Origin: Colwellia sp. PAMC 20917
GTDB lineage: Bacteria > Pseudomonadota > Gammaproteobacteria > Enterobacterales > Alteromonadaceae
Direction of reading: 5' to 3'
NCBI RefSeq assembly: GCF_001767295.1
Contig: NZ_CP014944.1
Coordinates: 2,170,001-2,234,000, forward strand
DNA: 64,000 bases
Shown piece by piece: positions 36,116 through 46,510 of this stretch. The notes under the pieces were generated by a model that was not told the origin of the DNA, made no database searches, and worked only from the letters and a program-made list of their open reading frames with translations. A program made the translations under genes and the position numbers. Position 1 is the stretch's first letter. The number at the start of each line of letters is the position of its first letter.

Positions 36116-37467
36116 CTAGGTTTCGTTAATTGTTAGGCCATATTTTTCAATTAATGAATACAATGTTGGTCTAGTAACACCCAGTAATTCTGCAGCTTTT
36201 GACATATTGCCTTCGGCTAACGCATAAGCTTTTTGAATAGCCAGTGACTCTGCTTTTTCTCGCACCGAACGTAAATTCAAAGACAACTCAAATTCAGTAT
36301 TCGTATGATCAAAAAATCCTAAATCAAAGGCAGTCACTTGTGTGCCAGTCGTCATAATTACCGAACTTTTTACTTTATTTTGTAACTCACGAATATTACC
36401 CGGCCATTTATGAGCCTTAATAGCACTTAAACCGTCTTCTGAAAAACTTTTTACATTACGTTTATATTCAAGGGCGTACATCTGTAAAAAATATTGAGCC
36501 AGAATTAATACGTCTTCATCTCGGTCACGTAGCGGGGGATATTTAAGGTTATTTCACTAACGCGGTAAAATAAGTCTTCACGGAAAGTTTTATCTTTAAC
36601 CATTTGTTCTAAGTTTTGATTGGTTGCACAAACCACTCGAACATCAACATTAATTTCTTGTCGACCACCAAGGCGCTCAATCGTTTTTTCTTGTAAGAAG
36701 CGTAATAGTTTTGCTTGCAAGCTAAAGGGCATATCACCAATTTCATCAAGAAATAATGTACCGCCTTCTGCACACTCTATTTTGCCTTTAGTCGCACGAT
36801 GAGCACCGGTAAAAGCTCCTTTTTCAAAACCAAATAATTCACTTTCTAATAAGTTTTCAGGGATAGAAGCACAGTTAATGGCAACAAAGGGCTTATTACT
36901 GCGCTCACTAGCAATATGCACGGCATTGGCGGTTACTTCTTTACCTGTGCCGCTTTCGCCCAGTAATAAGGCTGTAATTTGTGTTGGCGCAATGCGCTTT
37001 ACCATCATGCGGAGACGGTCAATAGCTTCACTGTTACCAATAATGCCAATATCACTACCCGCAACTTGACGCATCTTACGGTTTTCTTCTTCAATTGCCG
37101 AAACACTAAACGCCCGAGCAATAATGACATTGATCACATCAGCATCTATTGGCTTTTGATAAAAGTCGTAGGCACCCGCAGAAATAGCTTTTAACGCATT
37201 AGTACGATCATCATTGCCGGTGATCACTATCACCTTAGTATGAGGCGCTATGGTCAAAATTTCCTGTAATGCCGCTAAACCTTCAGTGGCATTAGCTTCA
37301 TCCGGCGGCAAACCTAAATCAAGCGTAACAACTTTGGGTTCAAAGCGACGTACTGCAGCAATAGCACTTTCACGATCTCCTGCTAATACAGCCTCATAAT
37401 CAGATAAGCTCCACTTAAGTTGCTTTTGTATTCCTTTATCATCATCAATGATCAGTAACTTTTCCAT
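36116..37467 (-). pseudogene. prsR: PEP-CTERM-box response regulator PrsR, frameshifted
   Basis: A sigma-54-type activator broken into two frames. Codons from 37467 encode the receiver domain (phospho-acceptor Asp50 in LDLGLPP) and the AAA domain with Walker A GESGTGKE and the sigma-54 contact loop GAFTGA, then stop after RYVTEMKTY. Codons 36481-36116 encode the rest, ending in a Fis-type helix-turn-helix (SKAAELLGVTRPTLYSLI). The break is in the five-G run at 36534-36538 (plus strand). One more base there would give NIPPLRDRDEDV and a 450-residue product of normal PrsR length. Intact PrsR would receive phosphate from PrsK (38300) and activate sigma-54 promoters. Whether this is a real mutation or a base-calling error is open. 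Confidence 0.88.
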
Positions 37468-37529
37468 ACGACTAAAACCCTTTTATTATTTATACGCTTT
37501 ATTTGAGCGCGTAGTTCTGAATTCACATA

Positions 37530-38275
37530 CGTCATCCTGAATTTATTTCAGGATCTTAACCCAGATACTGCAACGAGTTCAGCATGACGGGGGAAAATAA
37601 CCTTACCTATCGTCGTCATGAAACCACACACGTTATACTGAATCCACGTACGTCATCCTGAATCCACGTACGTCATCTTGAACTTATGAACGTCATCCTG
37701 AATTTATTTCAGGATCTCAGCCCAGATACTGAAACAAGTTCAGCATGACGGGGAAAAACAACCTTACCTATCGACATACTGAATCCACGTACGTTATCCC
37801 AAATCCATGAACGTCATCCTGAAACCACTACGTCATCCTGAATTTATTTCAGGATCTTAACCCAGATACTGAAACGAGTTCAGCATGACGGAGGAAAATA
37901 ACCTTACCTATCGACATACTGAATCCACGAACGTCATCCTGAAACCACCACGTCATCCTGAATTTATTTCAGGATCTCAACCCGGATACTGAAACGAGTT
38001 CAGCATGACGGGGAAAAGCAACCTTACCTATCGTCGTCATGAATCCAGGTACATCGTCCTAAGTCCACACACGCCTGCCTGATTGCACACACGTTATACT
38101 GATTCCACGTACGTCATCCTGAATCAGCCATCGTCATTCTGAATTTATTTCAGGATCTCAGCACGGATACTGAAACGAGTTCAGCATGACGGGAAAACAA
38201 CTTTAACTGTCGTCGTCCTAAATCCACGCACCCCTGCCTAAATCCATGTACGTCATCCTGAATTTATTTCAGGAT
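37530..38275. repeat. array of palindromic repeats, five full units plus a half unit
   Basis: The 832-base gap between prsR and prsK is filled by repeats. Each full unit is two hairpins: CCTGAATTTATTTCAGG and, about 12 bases on, CTGAAACGAGTTCAG, bounded by CGTCAT... and ...ATGACGG. Units start near 37530, 37691, 37831, 37951 and 38131, with a left half at 38251. Between units are shorter degenerate tracts with CACGTACGTCATCCTGAATC and GAAAAnAACCTTACCTATCG. No open reading frame was found. Both genes flanking it read leftwards, so the array is in the prsK-prsR transcript if they form an operon. Confidence 0.88.
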
Positions 38276-38299
38276 CTGTATTACACGGTAATATATCAT

Positions 38300-40333
38300 T
38301 TATAATCTTGGGTTTATTGGTAAGTCTATTATAAAAACAGTGCCTTTATTTTCAATACTCTCGACTTTAATTATTCCAGCGATACCTTCAACAAATTGCT
38401 TGGCCTCAAAGACACCAATGCCCATACCCGCATTACCTTTAGTGGTATCAAAAGGTTTGAATAGTCGATTATTAATAAAGTCTGTCGACATACCGCAGCC
38501 ATTATCAGAAATTTTAATGCCTATATGGTTTTCTCTCTGAGTAAGTTCTACTTTAACCCAGCCATCTTTGCTTGTCGCTTCCTGTGCATTCTGTATTAAG
38601 TGATTGAGCACTGAATGAAACGTTTCATTATCAATAGCCATTTCACAATGGTTGATTTTATCAAAGGTCACCTTAGGCAACTCAATATTTCTCTGCTCTA
38701 TTACACTGTTGATGACTGCTGAGATATCAACTAACTCACTTTTAGGTTGAGCTGCTTGTTTATTACGTAATTGCGAAAGTACTTTAGATAAGCGTTCTGT
38801 CGCTGACTCTACGGTTTCAAAAACATCAGCAATAAACTCTGGGTTATCCCGATGCTTTTCTGCATTAGAGGTAATAAGTGCTAACTGAGCTTGAACATTT
38901 TTCAAATCATGTACTAAAAAAGCGGACATGCGGTTAAAGGCATCAAACTGTTTTGATTCTGCTAATTTATCATTAGCTTCATGTAAAGAAACGAAATTTC
39001 CTAACTGTTTTGATATGGCAAACAGTAAATCTCTGTCTTCCCAATTTAATTGCTTAACTTGATTTTTTCCCGCTAAAATAAACATCCCATAGAATGCTTT
39101 ACCAATAAAAATAGGGACTATAATTCTAATGCTTTTGGTATCGAATAACGATAAGTCTAGAGATAAGCCAGGATAAACAGTTGGCGTTTGGCGATATTCT
39201 TCAATATCAATGATCCAACCTTGGCGCTGACAAAAAAGACTGCACTCAACCAGTTGCTGATTAAAGGTATCATCTAGAAGCAATTTTTCAGAATATTGAA
39301 CACTAAATCGTTGACCTGTGACTTTTTTCAAAATAGCGCCAGCATAAGCATCTACTTTTGACATCATTATTTGAGTTGCCATTTGATAATAGCTTTCAGC
39401 ATTGGTGGTTTCTATTTTTCCGATAAGGTTTAACCATTCATCTCGGTATTCGTATTTATTAGCAAAAAAGTTTTTTGCTATAAACACTTTTAATTTCCGG
39501 CGCAACGATTCGGTAATCAATAAAGCGACTAATACCAAAGCACTTAACATTAGAAAGCCGATACTAACAACGCTGCCCCACTCTCCACCTATGTAATTAA
39601 TAACATAGCCAGCAAAGGCCATAACCAACAAATATATACCGGCAATCATCAACATTGAGCTATAAAAAACAACATGTCGAGAAACAAAAATTCTTACCGC
39701 ACCATTACGAATCCGTCGAGTACTAATGAGTAATAAAGGCACAACAATAAGAGAGATAAAGCCACGACTAAACCAAAAATCGAAATCAACACTATCAACC
39801 ATAGTGGCCTGGGCATATAAAACAAAGTCAAATATCGCAACGCTGGCTAATGCAATAACCATCGGCCAAATAGCCCAGCGCACCTGTGAATCAGCACTTC
39901 GGTATAACTGCTCTAGTAGCACTAAACTCCATAAATTAAGCACAATAAAAAGTAGGAATAAATATTCATAGGAATAATTCAATACGACACTTGCCAGCCA
40001 ACAAGCAATCATTAATATGCTCCAAACCTTTGCATATTGACGAATTTGTGAATTAGTGATGATCGCCCGAAAAGATCGTTGTTCTGTGTTACAAAGTAGA
40101 ATTAACAATGACCAACAAGCTATTTTAAAACCGTCAGCAAGCATTGCCCACTGCAAACTAAAGCCGATCTGTATTTGCAAGGCAGCAACCACATTAGCAA
40201 TGACGGTTACTAATACTGAAACTAATACCCAGCGAGCTAGGCTTGTCTTATTTCGTGCCGCAAAAATGAGTAATGCAAAAACAAAGTATGCAGCACTCGC
40301 TAACGAATAACCAAAGAGTCCTAATGAATCCAT
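38300..40333 (-). CDS. prsK: XrtA/PEP-CTERM system histidine kinase PrsK
   Basis: A 677-residue sensor kinase. Seven or more N-terminal helices (residues 10-275) form a membrane sensor, then a GAF-like region (about 310-445), a histidine phospho-acceptor in FLVHDLKNVQ (near 470) and a HATPase domain with NHLIQNAQEA, DNGCGMS and GNAGMGIGVFEAK. Length and order match TIGR02916. Its partner PrsR is encoded downstream, beyond 0.8 kb of repeats, and is frameshifted here, so the pair may be non-functional in this sequence. The stimulus is unknown; the pair is linked to control of PEP-CTERM and polysaccharide genes. Confidence 0.92.
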   Translation of the reverse strand: MDSLGLFGYSLASAAYFVFALLIFAARNKTSLARWVLVSVLVTVIANVVAALQIQIGFSLQWAMLADGFKIACWSLLILLCNTEQRSFRAIITNSQIRQYAKVWSILMIACWLASVVLNYSYEYLFLLFIVLNLWSLVLLEQLYRSADSQVRWAIWPMVIALASVAIFDFVLYAQATMVDSVDFDFWFSRGFISLIVVPLLLISTRRIRNGAVRIFVSRHVVFYSSMLMIAGIYLLVMAFAGYVINYIGGEWGSVVSIGFLMLSALVLVALLITESLRRKLKVFIAKNFFANKYEYRDEWLNLIGKIETTNAESYYQMATQIMMSKVDAYAGAILKKVTGQRFSVQYSEKLLLDDTFNQQLVECSLFCQRQGWIIDIEEYRQTPTVYPGLSLDLSLFDTKSIRIIVPIFIGKAFYGMFILAGKNQVKQLNWEDRDLLFAISKQLGNFVSLHEANDKLAESKQFDAFNRMSAFLVHDLKNVQAQLALITSNAEKHRDNPEFIADVFETVESATERLSKVLSQLRNKQAAQPKSELVDISAVINSVIEQRNIELPKVTFDKINHCEMAIDNETFHSVLNHLIQNAQEATSKDGWVKVELTQRENHIGIKISDNGCGMSTDFINNRLFKPFDTTKGNAGMGIGVFEAKQFVEGIAGIIKVESIENKGTVFIIDLPINPRL

Positions 40334-40360
40334 AATATAAACTTCTTATTGAGTTTTTGT

Positions 40361-43300
40361 TTAATCGTTCTGCGCTGCATTTTCTTTAGTAAATATTTCA
40401 GTTAATACCGGTACCAGTAGAAAACTAGCAATCGCCGAAACACATAATCCTGAAATGATCACTGTACCTAATGGCTGCCATAAACCGCCGCCAAAAAGAG
40501 TGAGTGGTAATAAGCCGCCAATAGTCGTTAATGTTGTTAATAGTATTGGGGTAAAACGGGTGGCACTGGCATCGAGTATCGCTTGCTTTAAATTATTCGA
40601 CTCAACAAAATTACGATTCGCCGTATCAATTAATATAATGGCGTTATTCACCACAATACCAAACAAACTAATTAACCCTATAAATGCCATCATCGAAAAT
40701 GATTGACCTGTAATATATAACCCTATAACTGAACCAGCCATCGCAAATGGAATTGAAGTAAATATTACCAGCGGTTGTAAAAACGATTTAAACTGTAATA
40801 CCAACACCGCAAATATGCCAATAGCAGTAACCAGCATTATTTGTGCTAAACCTGAAAAGTTTTCTTGACGAGATTCTTCTTCTCCGCCCAAGGTATAGCT
40901 AACTTCCTCAGGCATTTTATATTGCGCTAAGTAGTCGATAACTTTAGTGGTTAATTCACTTACGGTATGATTTTTATCAACATCTGCAGATACCTTCGCC
41001 ATACGTAATTTTTGATAATGATAGAACTCAGTACGACCTTTTTGCAGCTTGGTGGTAATAACTTGATTAAGCGGAATAGCTTCACCTAAACGGTTAGTGA
41101 CATTAATATCAGCTAAACCGTCAACATCAGGGTTTTTACGGCGCACAACAATAGGATAGCTTTCACCGTTATCATCATTAAATCGACCTATAGCCGTTCC
41201 AGAAAGTATTGTCTGTAAAGTAATATCAAGGGTATTGATATCAATGTTAGATAAGCCCGCTTTTTCATAATCAATATCAAGTAAGAGTTCGGTATTAGCA
41301 ATGCCAATAGGATTATCAATGTTTATAATGCCTTTAGTGCTTGCCATCATATTTGAAAGATCATTAGCCACTTGCTCTAAATCAGACAGTGATTCGCCCA
41401 TTAGTCGAACACTTATTGGTAGATCGGTAACCGGCCCTTGGGTAAATTCACTGACCGTAATTTTGGCTTGTTGCCACTTGCCAAACTCTTCACGAAGTTG
41501 ACTAACAAAATCAGATACTCTTTGTGCATCATATTCACTTAATACAACAATGACCTGACCATAAGTTGCCACACCACGTTTAGGGATTTGATTATAATAA
41601 ATACGCGGGTTTGCACTGCCGACATTTAAAGCAACTTTATCAACCAACTCATGCTTTTCAATAACCTCAGTCATTTTTTGCATGACTTTATCTGTATAGG
41701 TTAACGATGAGTTGGGCGGTGTTTCAACATCAAGCATAATCATTGGCTTTTCGGCTTTAGGGAAAAGACTCACTCCCACTTTACCAAATAATGACAACAT
41801 ACCCACCAAACAGACTACGGCAATAGCGATAACAATCCAGCGAACATTCATAAATCGTGACAGCCATTTCGCATAAATGTGCTCGGCAAATATATTCACG
41901 TAATGCTGAAGCGTTTTTATTTTAGCTTTATTTTCAGCTGTATTTTTTGCAAAAAAACGACTGGCTAATAATGGCGTTAATGTCAGGGCGATTAATAAGG
42001 ATGCTAGCAGTACTAAAACAACCGTTACCGGCATTGAACGAACAAAGTCGCCTGTGTTGCTGGCTAGCATTAACATAGGCAGAAACGCTAACATCGTGGT
42101 AACAGTACCGCTGGTTATTGCCCAACCTACTTTTGCTGTGCCCGCTGCTGCAGCTTCAGCAAGATTTGTTGTTGTTTTCTTTTCTCTATGGATGCTTTCA
42201 GTCACCACTATCGCATTATCTACGAGTAAACCTAAAGCGATAATCAAACCAACAATAGACATTTGTTGTAAACCAAAACCACTAAAGTCTAACCAACCTA
42301 TTGCGACTAAAAAGGACAATGGAATAACGGCTATGACCACTAAAGATTCACGTAGTCCTAAAAATAACAATGACATAATGCCGACGAGCACTAGTCCTTG
42401 CCATAAGTTGTCAAAAAAACCATTCACTCTCATTTCAACACTGTCGGCTTGCTTAAACAAAACATCAACTTTCATATTGTCGGGTAAGCTGTCAGTAAAG
42501 TTGGCGATTTCATTATCAATACTTTTAGTTAGGCCAAAAATATTGGTATTAGGTCGTTGTTCTATAGTGAGAAAAATAACCGGCTTATTATCATAATAAG
42601 CTAAATAGTTTGGTTCTAATCCTGAAAACTCCACTGTCGCTATATCTTTTAAACGCAGTACAAAACTATCATCCGAGCGAATAACCGTTTCACCTAACTC
42701 AGCTAGTTGTCCAAAGTTACCACTGGCTTTTACATTAAAACGCCGTGAACTCGCATCAACATAACCTGGGGTAATATTTACCGCACGTCCTTGTAAAATT
42801 GAGTTAATATCGGTAACAGCTAAGCCGTAATGTTTTAGCTGTGCTAAATTAATGTCAATGGCGACAATTTGCTGAGGATAACCCCAAACATCAGCTTTTC
42901 GAACATCGTTAATCGCTTCTAAACGTTTTTCTAACTGTTTGGCGTAAAACTCCATAACTTTATAATCTATTGGCTCACTCCATAGTGCCAATTGCATAAT
43001 AGCCACACTTGTAGGCGTTGCTTTTAAAACGAGTAAGTCATGAACGCCTTCAGGTAGTGTTGGTTTTACTGCTGAAACCGCCTGCTTTACTTTGTTATAA
43101 GATGCCTCTGGATCTGTGCCGTACAGAAAAGTAATTTCAATACGCGCACCACCATTTTTGACTTGTGATTCTATTTTTTGAATATTTTCTATATCAGAAA
43201 ATTCTTCTTCGAGTGGATTAACCACTAAAGTTTCAATATCTGTTGGTGATGCGCCAGGGTAGATCACTTCAATTAAGGTGATGGGCATATCAAACTGTGG

Positions 43301-43411
43301 ATCTTCTGAACGTGGCATTTGAAAATAGGAAACAATACCAACGAGTACTAATAGCACCACTATTGTTAGGGTAAATTGTGCGTTCTTTATAGCGAGTTTA
43401 GGTAACAGCAT
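40361..43411 (-). CDS. RND efflux transporter permease (AcrB/HAE family)
   Basis: A 1016-residue inner membrane proton-driven pump with the usual 12 helices and two large periplasmic loops. The N-terminus FTLTIVVLLVLVGIVSYFQMPRSEDPQ (cited: YFQMPRSEDPQ) and the TM4 motif ALGLLVDNAIVVTESIHREK are typical, as is the C-terminal GGLLPLTLFGGGLWQPLG. It pumps hydrophobic compounds out through an outer membrane channel, which is not encoded in the window. The adaptor gene lies 5 bases upstream. Substrates cannot be predicted. Confidence 0.92.
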   Translation of the reverse strand: MLLPKLAIKNAQFTLTIVVLLVLVGIVSYFQMPRSEDPQFDMPITLIEVIYPGASPTDIETLVVNPLEEEFSDIENIQKIESQVKNGGARIEITFLYGTDPEASYNKVKQAVSAVKPTLPEGVHDLLVLKATPTSVAIMQLALWSEPIDYKVMEFYAKQLEKRLEAINDVRKADVWGYPQQIVAIDINLAQLKHYGLAVTDINSILQGRAVNITPGYVDASSRRFNVKASGNFGQLAELGETVIRSDDSFVLRLKDIATVEFSGLEPNYLAYYDNKPVIFLTIEQRPNTNIFGLTKSIDNEIANFTDSLPDNMKVDVLFKQADSVEMRVNGFFDNLWQGLVLVGIMSLLFLGLRESLVVIAVIPLSFLVAIGWLDFSGFGLQQMSIVGLIIALGLLVDNAIVVTESIHREKKTTTNLAEAAAAGTAKVGWAITSGTVTTMLAFLPMLMLASNTGDFVRSMPVTVVLVLLASLLIALTLTPLLASRFFAKNTAENKAKIKTLQHYVNIFAEHIYAKWLSRFMNVRWIVIAIAVVCLVGMLSLFGKVGVSLFPKAEKPMIMLDVETPPNSSLTYTDKVMQKMTEVIEKHELVDKVALNVGSANPRIYYNQIPKRGVATYGQVIVVLSEYDAQRVSDFVSQLREEFGKWQQAKITVSEFTQGPVTDLPISVRLMGESLSDLEQVANDLSNMMASTKGIINIDNPIGIANTELLLDIDYEKAGLSNIDINTLDITLQTILSGTAIGRFNDDNGESYPIVVRRKNPDVDGLADINVTNRLGEAIPLNQVITTKLQKGRTEFYHYQKLRMAKVSADVDKNHTVSELTTKVIDYLAQYKMPEEVSYTLGGEEESRQENFSGLAQIMLVTAIGIFAVLVLQFKSFLQPLVIFTSIPFAMAGSVIGLYITGQSFSMMAFIGLISLFGIVVNNAIILIDTANRNFVESNNLKQAILDASATRFTPILLTTLTTIGGLLPLTLFGGGLWQPLGTVIISGLCVSAIASFLLVPVLTEIFTKENAAQND

Positions 43412-43416
43412 AGTAA

Positions 43417-44418
43417 TTACTTACCTAATTTAATATGTTGCCAGCCACTACTGACTATTTGTATAGGTTGATCATCAACTGAAGCAAACAAATACACAAA
43501 TTGGTTATCTAAACGGTAAATATCATAAGACTGATAAACCAGCTCTTGATTATCTTTTACAATAACAACAGCTTGCCCTTTATCGTTAACAGAAATCAAT
43601 GCTGAAATTGGTAAGCGATAAACAAAGTTATCACTGGTGAAATCGATAATGGTTTCTGCAATTTGCCCAGCAACAACACCACTGTTCAGATTAATATTTG
43701 GTAGCAACACTTCAATGATAAACATATTACCCTTAGTGTTTGAAATTGCGGGTATTTTACTTACTTCGCCAATAACACTACCAAGTGCTTGTAAAGAAAC
43801 ATTCACTTTTTGACCTAAACGTACTTGGCTGACTTCGTTACCTGTTAAGGCAACTTTTACCACCCAATTTTGCTCTAAAGCGGCTATTTTTAGTACATGA
43901 CTGCCAGGTGACTGTAGTTCACCTAGTTCAGTATAACGATTTAATACCACGCCTGAAAATGGCGCAAAAATTTGTGCTTTTTCAAAATGATAAAAGGCAA
44001 TTTGATAGTTAGCTCTGCTTGTTTCAACACGAGTTAATGCAAGATCAAGATCTTGTTCTGAGCTTAATTTATTTTCGAGTAGTTTTTTTTGGCGGTTAAC
44101 TTCGCGCTTTGCTTGTAATAATTCTGCATAAGTAGCGTTTTTATTTTGCAGTAATTCGCGGGTGTCTAAAGAAGCAATGAGCTGATTTTTTTCAAAGTAC
44201 TGCCCTTCATCAACGGCTAACTTAGCTAAATATCCACTACTTTTAAATGACAAATTTAACGTTCTTTTAAAATCAAGTTTCCCTGTCCGTTTAATGGTGT
44301 CGGCGTAGGGCTCAACAATGATCTGTTCAAAATCGTAACTCTGCGACAATGTCGATGATGATGCAAGAATTGTCATTCCTATCATCAAAAACCTAAAAAA
44401 ACTATTCTGTGATTTCAT
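43417..44418 (-). CDS. RND efflux periplasmic adaptor (membrane fusion protein)
   Basis: I start at the ATG at 44418 (MKSQNSFFRF), as the frame's outermost start is a TTG; this gives 333 residues. A signal sequence ends near STLSQS. The HlyD/AcrA layout follows: a barrel-sandwich domain (LAVDEGQYFEKNQLIASLD), an alpha-helical hairpin (about 80-125), FAPFSGVVLNRYTELGE closing the lipoyl half, then beta-barrel and membrane-proximal domains. It links the pump at 40361 to an outer membrane channel. No regulator gene is adjacent. Confidence 0.88.
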   Translation of the reverse strand: MKSQNSFFRFLMIGMTILASSSTLSQSYDFEQIIVEPYADTIKRTGKLDFKRTLNLSFKSSGYLAKLAVDEGQYFEKNQLIASLDTRELLQNKNATYAELLQAKREVNRQKKLLENKLSSEQDLDLALTRVETSRANYQIAFYHFEKAQIFAPFSGVVLNRYTELGELQSPGSHVLKIAALEQNWVVKVALTGNEVSQVRLGQKVNVSLQALGSVIGEVSKIPAISNTKGNMFIIEVLLPNINLNSGVVAGQIAETIIDFTSDNFVYRLPISALISVNDKGQAVVIVKDNQELVYQSYDIYRLDNQFVYLFASVDDQPIQIVSSGWQHIKLGK

Positions 44419-44623
44419 ATGCAATTCTATAACGCGTTAAATTAACTGATTTTATTATAGCCAATACTTTAGGGTTGTTGCTGAATAAAGTACATCTTTT
44501 TTCATTATTTTCGCTTATCATAATAAAGATGGATAGAATTCACCCCAGCACCTAAAATAAAGACGACAAAGCTAGACAATTTTCACGATTAATTATAGTA
44601 TTTGCCGCGCTTAACACAGCAAA

Positions 44624-44700
44624 CCACCCGTAGCTCAGCTGGATAGAGTTCACGCCTCCGAAGCGTGAGGTCACAGGTTCAAGTCCTGTCGGGTGGACCA
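44624..44700 (+). tRNA. tRNA-Arg (CCG anticodon)
   Basis: A 77-base cloverleaf. Acceptor CCACCCG pairs with CGGGTGG, discriminator A and encoded CCA; D stem GCTC/GAGT; anticodon stem CACGC/GCGTG with loop CTCCGAA, so the anticodon is CCG (Arg, codon CGG); T arm ACAGG-TTCAAGT-CCTGT. A possible -10 (TATAGT, about 44595) is followed by a GC-rich discriminator typical of stable RNA promoters. Confidence 0.96.
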
Positions 44701-44781
44701 CTTTTTTCCTAAAAACAAAATTCACATTAAATAAACAGTTTCATTTTTAACTGTGACCGCTTATCTATTTTACTACATCAC

Positions 44782-45765
44782 TCATTCGCTATAGTAAGCT
44801 GTTACTGCGGCTAAAAACGCTTCAATCTTATCTTTAGGAAGCGCATTGATACCAGCGGCAGCGGCACGTCCTCCACCTGTAGCAAACTGACTACAAATAT
44901 CACCAGCACCTTGTTTATTCGCTAATGGCGCTCTTAAAGAAACCGTATAGGTGTTATCTGTATTTATTGTAAAAATAGCGTGTGCTTTCTTTGGGTTTAT
45001 ATTGGCTAATTCATTGCCAAACACACCACTTATTCTTCTGGCCCATGTTTCATCCGGTAATTCAAATGCGGTTAATAACGCTGTGTCATAAAATGCTTTG
45101 GTGTTAACAGCTTTTAAATGGTCTTGGTTATACAGTTTTTGCAAAATATAATAAGGAGAGTCTGCATCTTTAATCGCATCAAAAGGGCTTGAGTAAGCTA
45201 ACAGTAATTCATATAACCTTGCCGGATGAAAATGCAAGTCGTCAATATGTGAACCATAACCATTGTAGTTAATTAGAGTACCTAACGTTTCTAACTGCTC
45301 GCATTCATTATCGTTTAAACCCGCTAACTTGGCTAACTTAGTCGCTTTAGCAATAAGATTGTCACCAAAAGCAGCACAAATAGCCCAATGATGAAACTTT
45401 CCAGCTAAAATATTATCAACAATTAAAGCCGTACAAGTATTTGCATCTAAATCAATATGCGTTTGTAAATTTACATGTTCCGGAATATCACCCGCACGGT
45501 GATGATCGATATAGGTTACGTTGCCGCCGTCAGCTAATAAGGCATTCAATGCCTCTTTATTTTTTTCCATTGAAATATCTAAAACGCGGATAACACTCTC
45601 GTCTCTACTATTGCCTTGGGCATTTGTTATTTCAACGACCTGTTGCAGTAAAGCAATATCACGTTTAACGCCGGTAATTTTGACACTTACTGTCGGATTG
45701 GCTAATTGCAACTGCAGCAAAGCGATAATACCGTCGGCATCACCATTAAATACGTCATAATTCAC
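44782..45765 (-). CDS. DHH/DHHA1-family phosphoesterase-like protein
   Basis: A 327-residue protein with DHH superfamily marks: DVFNGDADGIIAL at residues 4-16 (DxDG-type metal site), TYIDHHRAGDIP (about 84-95) and a C-terminal DHHA1 glycine motif GGGRAAAAGINAL. These proteins hydrolyse phosphodiester or pyrophosphate bonds, such as small oligonucleotides, cyclic dinucleotides or pAp. This one is standalone, without RecJ extensions, and closest in build to annotated DHH family acetyltransferase-like proteins. It is next to cysC. Sulfotransferases release pAp, which a DHH phosphatase could degrade, but that link is only a guess. Confidence 0.75.
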   Translation of the reverse strand: MNYDVFNGDADGIIALLQLQLANPTVSVKITGVKRDIALLQQVVEITNAQGNSRDESVIRVLDISMEKNKEALNALLADGGNVTYIDHHRAGDIPEHVNLQTHIDLDANTCTALIVDNILAGKFHHWAICAAFGDNLIAKATKLAKLAGLNDNECEQLETLGTLINYNGYGSHIDDLHFHPARLYELLLAYSSPFDAIKDADSPYYILQKLYNQDHLKAVNTKAFYDTALLTAFELPDETWARRISGVFGNELANINPKKAHAIFTINTDNTYTVSLRAPLANKQGAGDICSQFATGGGRAAAAGINALPKDKIEAFLAAVTAYYSE

Positions 45766-45827
45766 AGATAAATCCTTTATTTTTAGTCTCTACAATTATT
45801 TCTTTTCGATAAAGCCATGGGTAAAGA

Positions 45828-46478
45828 CTATGATTTTATAATTTGTTTTTTTATTAAAGCGTCTATCACTAAATCTGCACATTGCTCAATAGACAAATGC
45901 GCTGTTTCGATATGTATTTCAGCAGTTTCAGGAGCTTCATAAGCCGAACTTATCCCGGTAAAATTAGCGATTTCACCGGCTCTTGCTTTTTTATATAAAC
46001 CTTTAGGATCACGGCTTTCGCAAACATCTAAAGGCGTATCAATAAATACCTCTAAAAATAACGCGTCTTTGAGTAACGCTCTGGCTTGGTCTCTGTCTTT
46101 TTGAAAAGGAGAAATAAAGGCCGTTGATACAAGCAAACCTGCGTCTACAAATAACTTAGCCACTTCACCTATCCTACGTATATTTTCAATACGGTCTTCG
46201 TCAGTGAACCCTAAATCGTTATTTAAACCGTGGCGAACATTGTCACCGTCAAGTAAATAACTGTGACAGCCACGTTCCAGTAATTTTTGCTCAACTGCAT
46301 TGGCAACGGTAGATTTACCCGAACCACTTAGGCCGGTATACCATAGCAATACCGCTTTATGGCCTTTTAGCTGAGACTTTTGCTCAGCAGTGACACTCTG
46401 TTGATGCCAAACCACATCTGACGATTTTTCTGTGTTATTTTTTTCTATATAAGGACTTGCTGGGTTATTTTTTTTCAT
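45828..46478 (-). CDS. cysC: adenylylsulfate kinase CysC
   Basis: A 216-residue kinase that phosphorylates APS to PAPS, the second step of sulfate activation. Walker A is GLSGSGKST (residues 49-57); [17 protein letters not shown] binds substrate, and [16 protein letters not shown] is the conserved serine region. Its role is the PAPS supply for reduction or for sulfotransferases such as the one at 16136. It is downstream of cysD, cysN and an SLC13 permease on the same strand, 32 bases after the latter. Length is normal for CysC. Confidence 0.95.
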   Translation of the reverse strand: MKKNNPASPYIEKNNTEKSSDVVWHQQSVTAEQKSQLKGHKAVLLWYTGLSGSGKSTVANAVEQKLLERGCHSYLLDGDNVRHGLNNDLGFTDEDRIENIRRIGEVAKLFVDAGLLVSTAFISPFQKDRDQARALLKDALFLEVFIDTPLDVCESRDPKGLYKKARAGEIANFTGISSAYEAPETAEIHIETAHLSIEQCADLVIDALIKKQIIKS

Positions 46479-46510
46479 AATTCACATTTATCATTGGACG
46501 CTATTAATAG

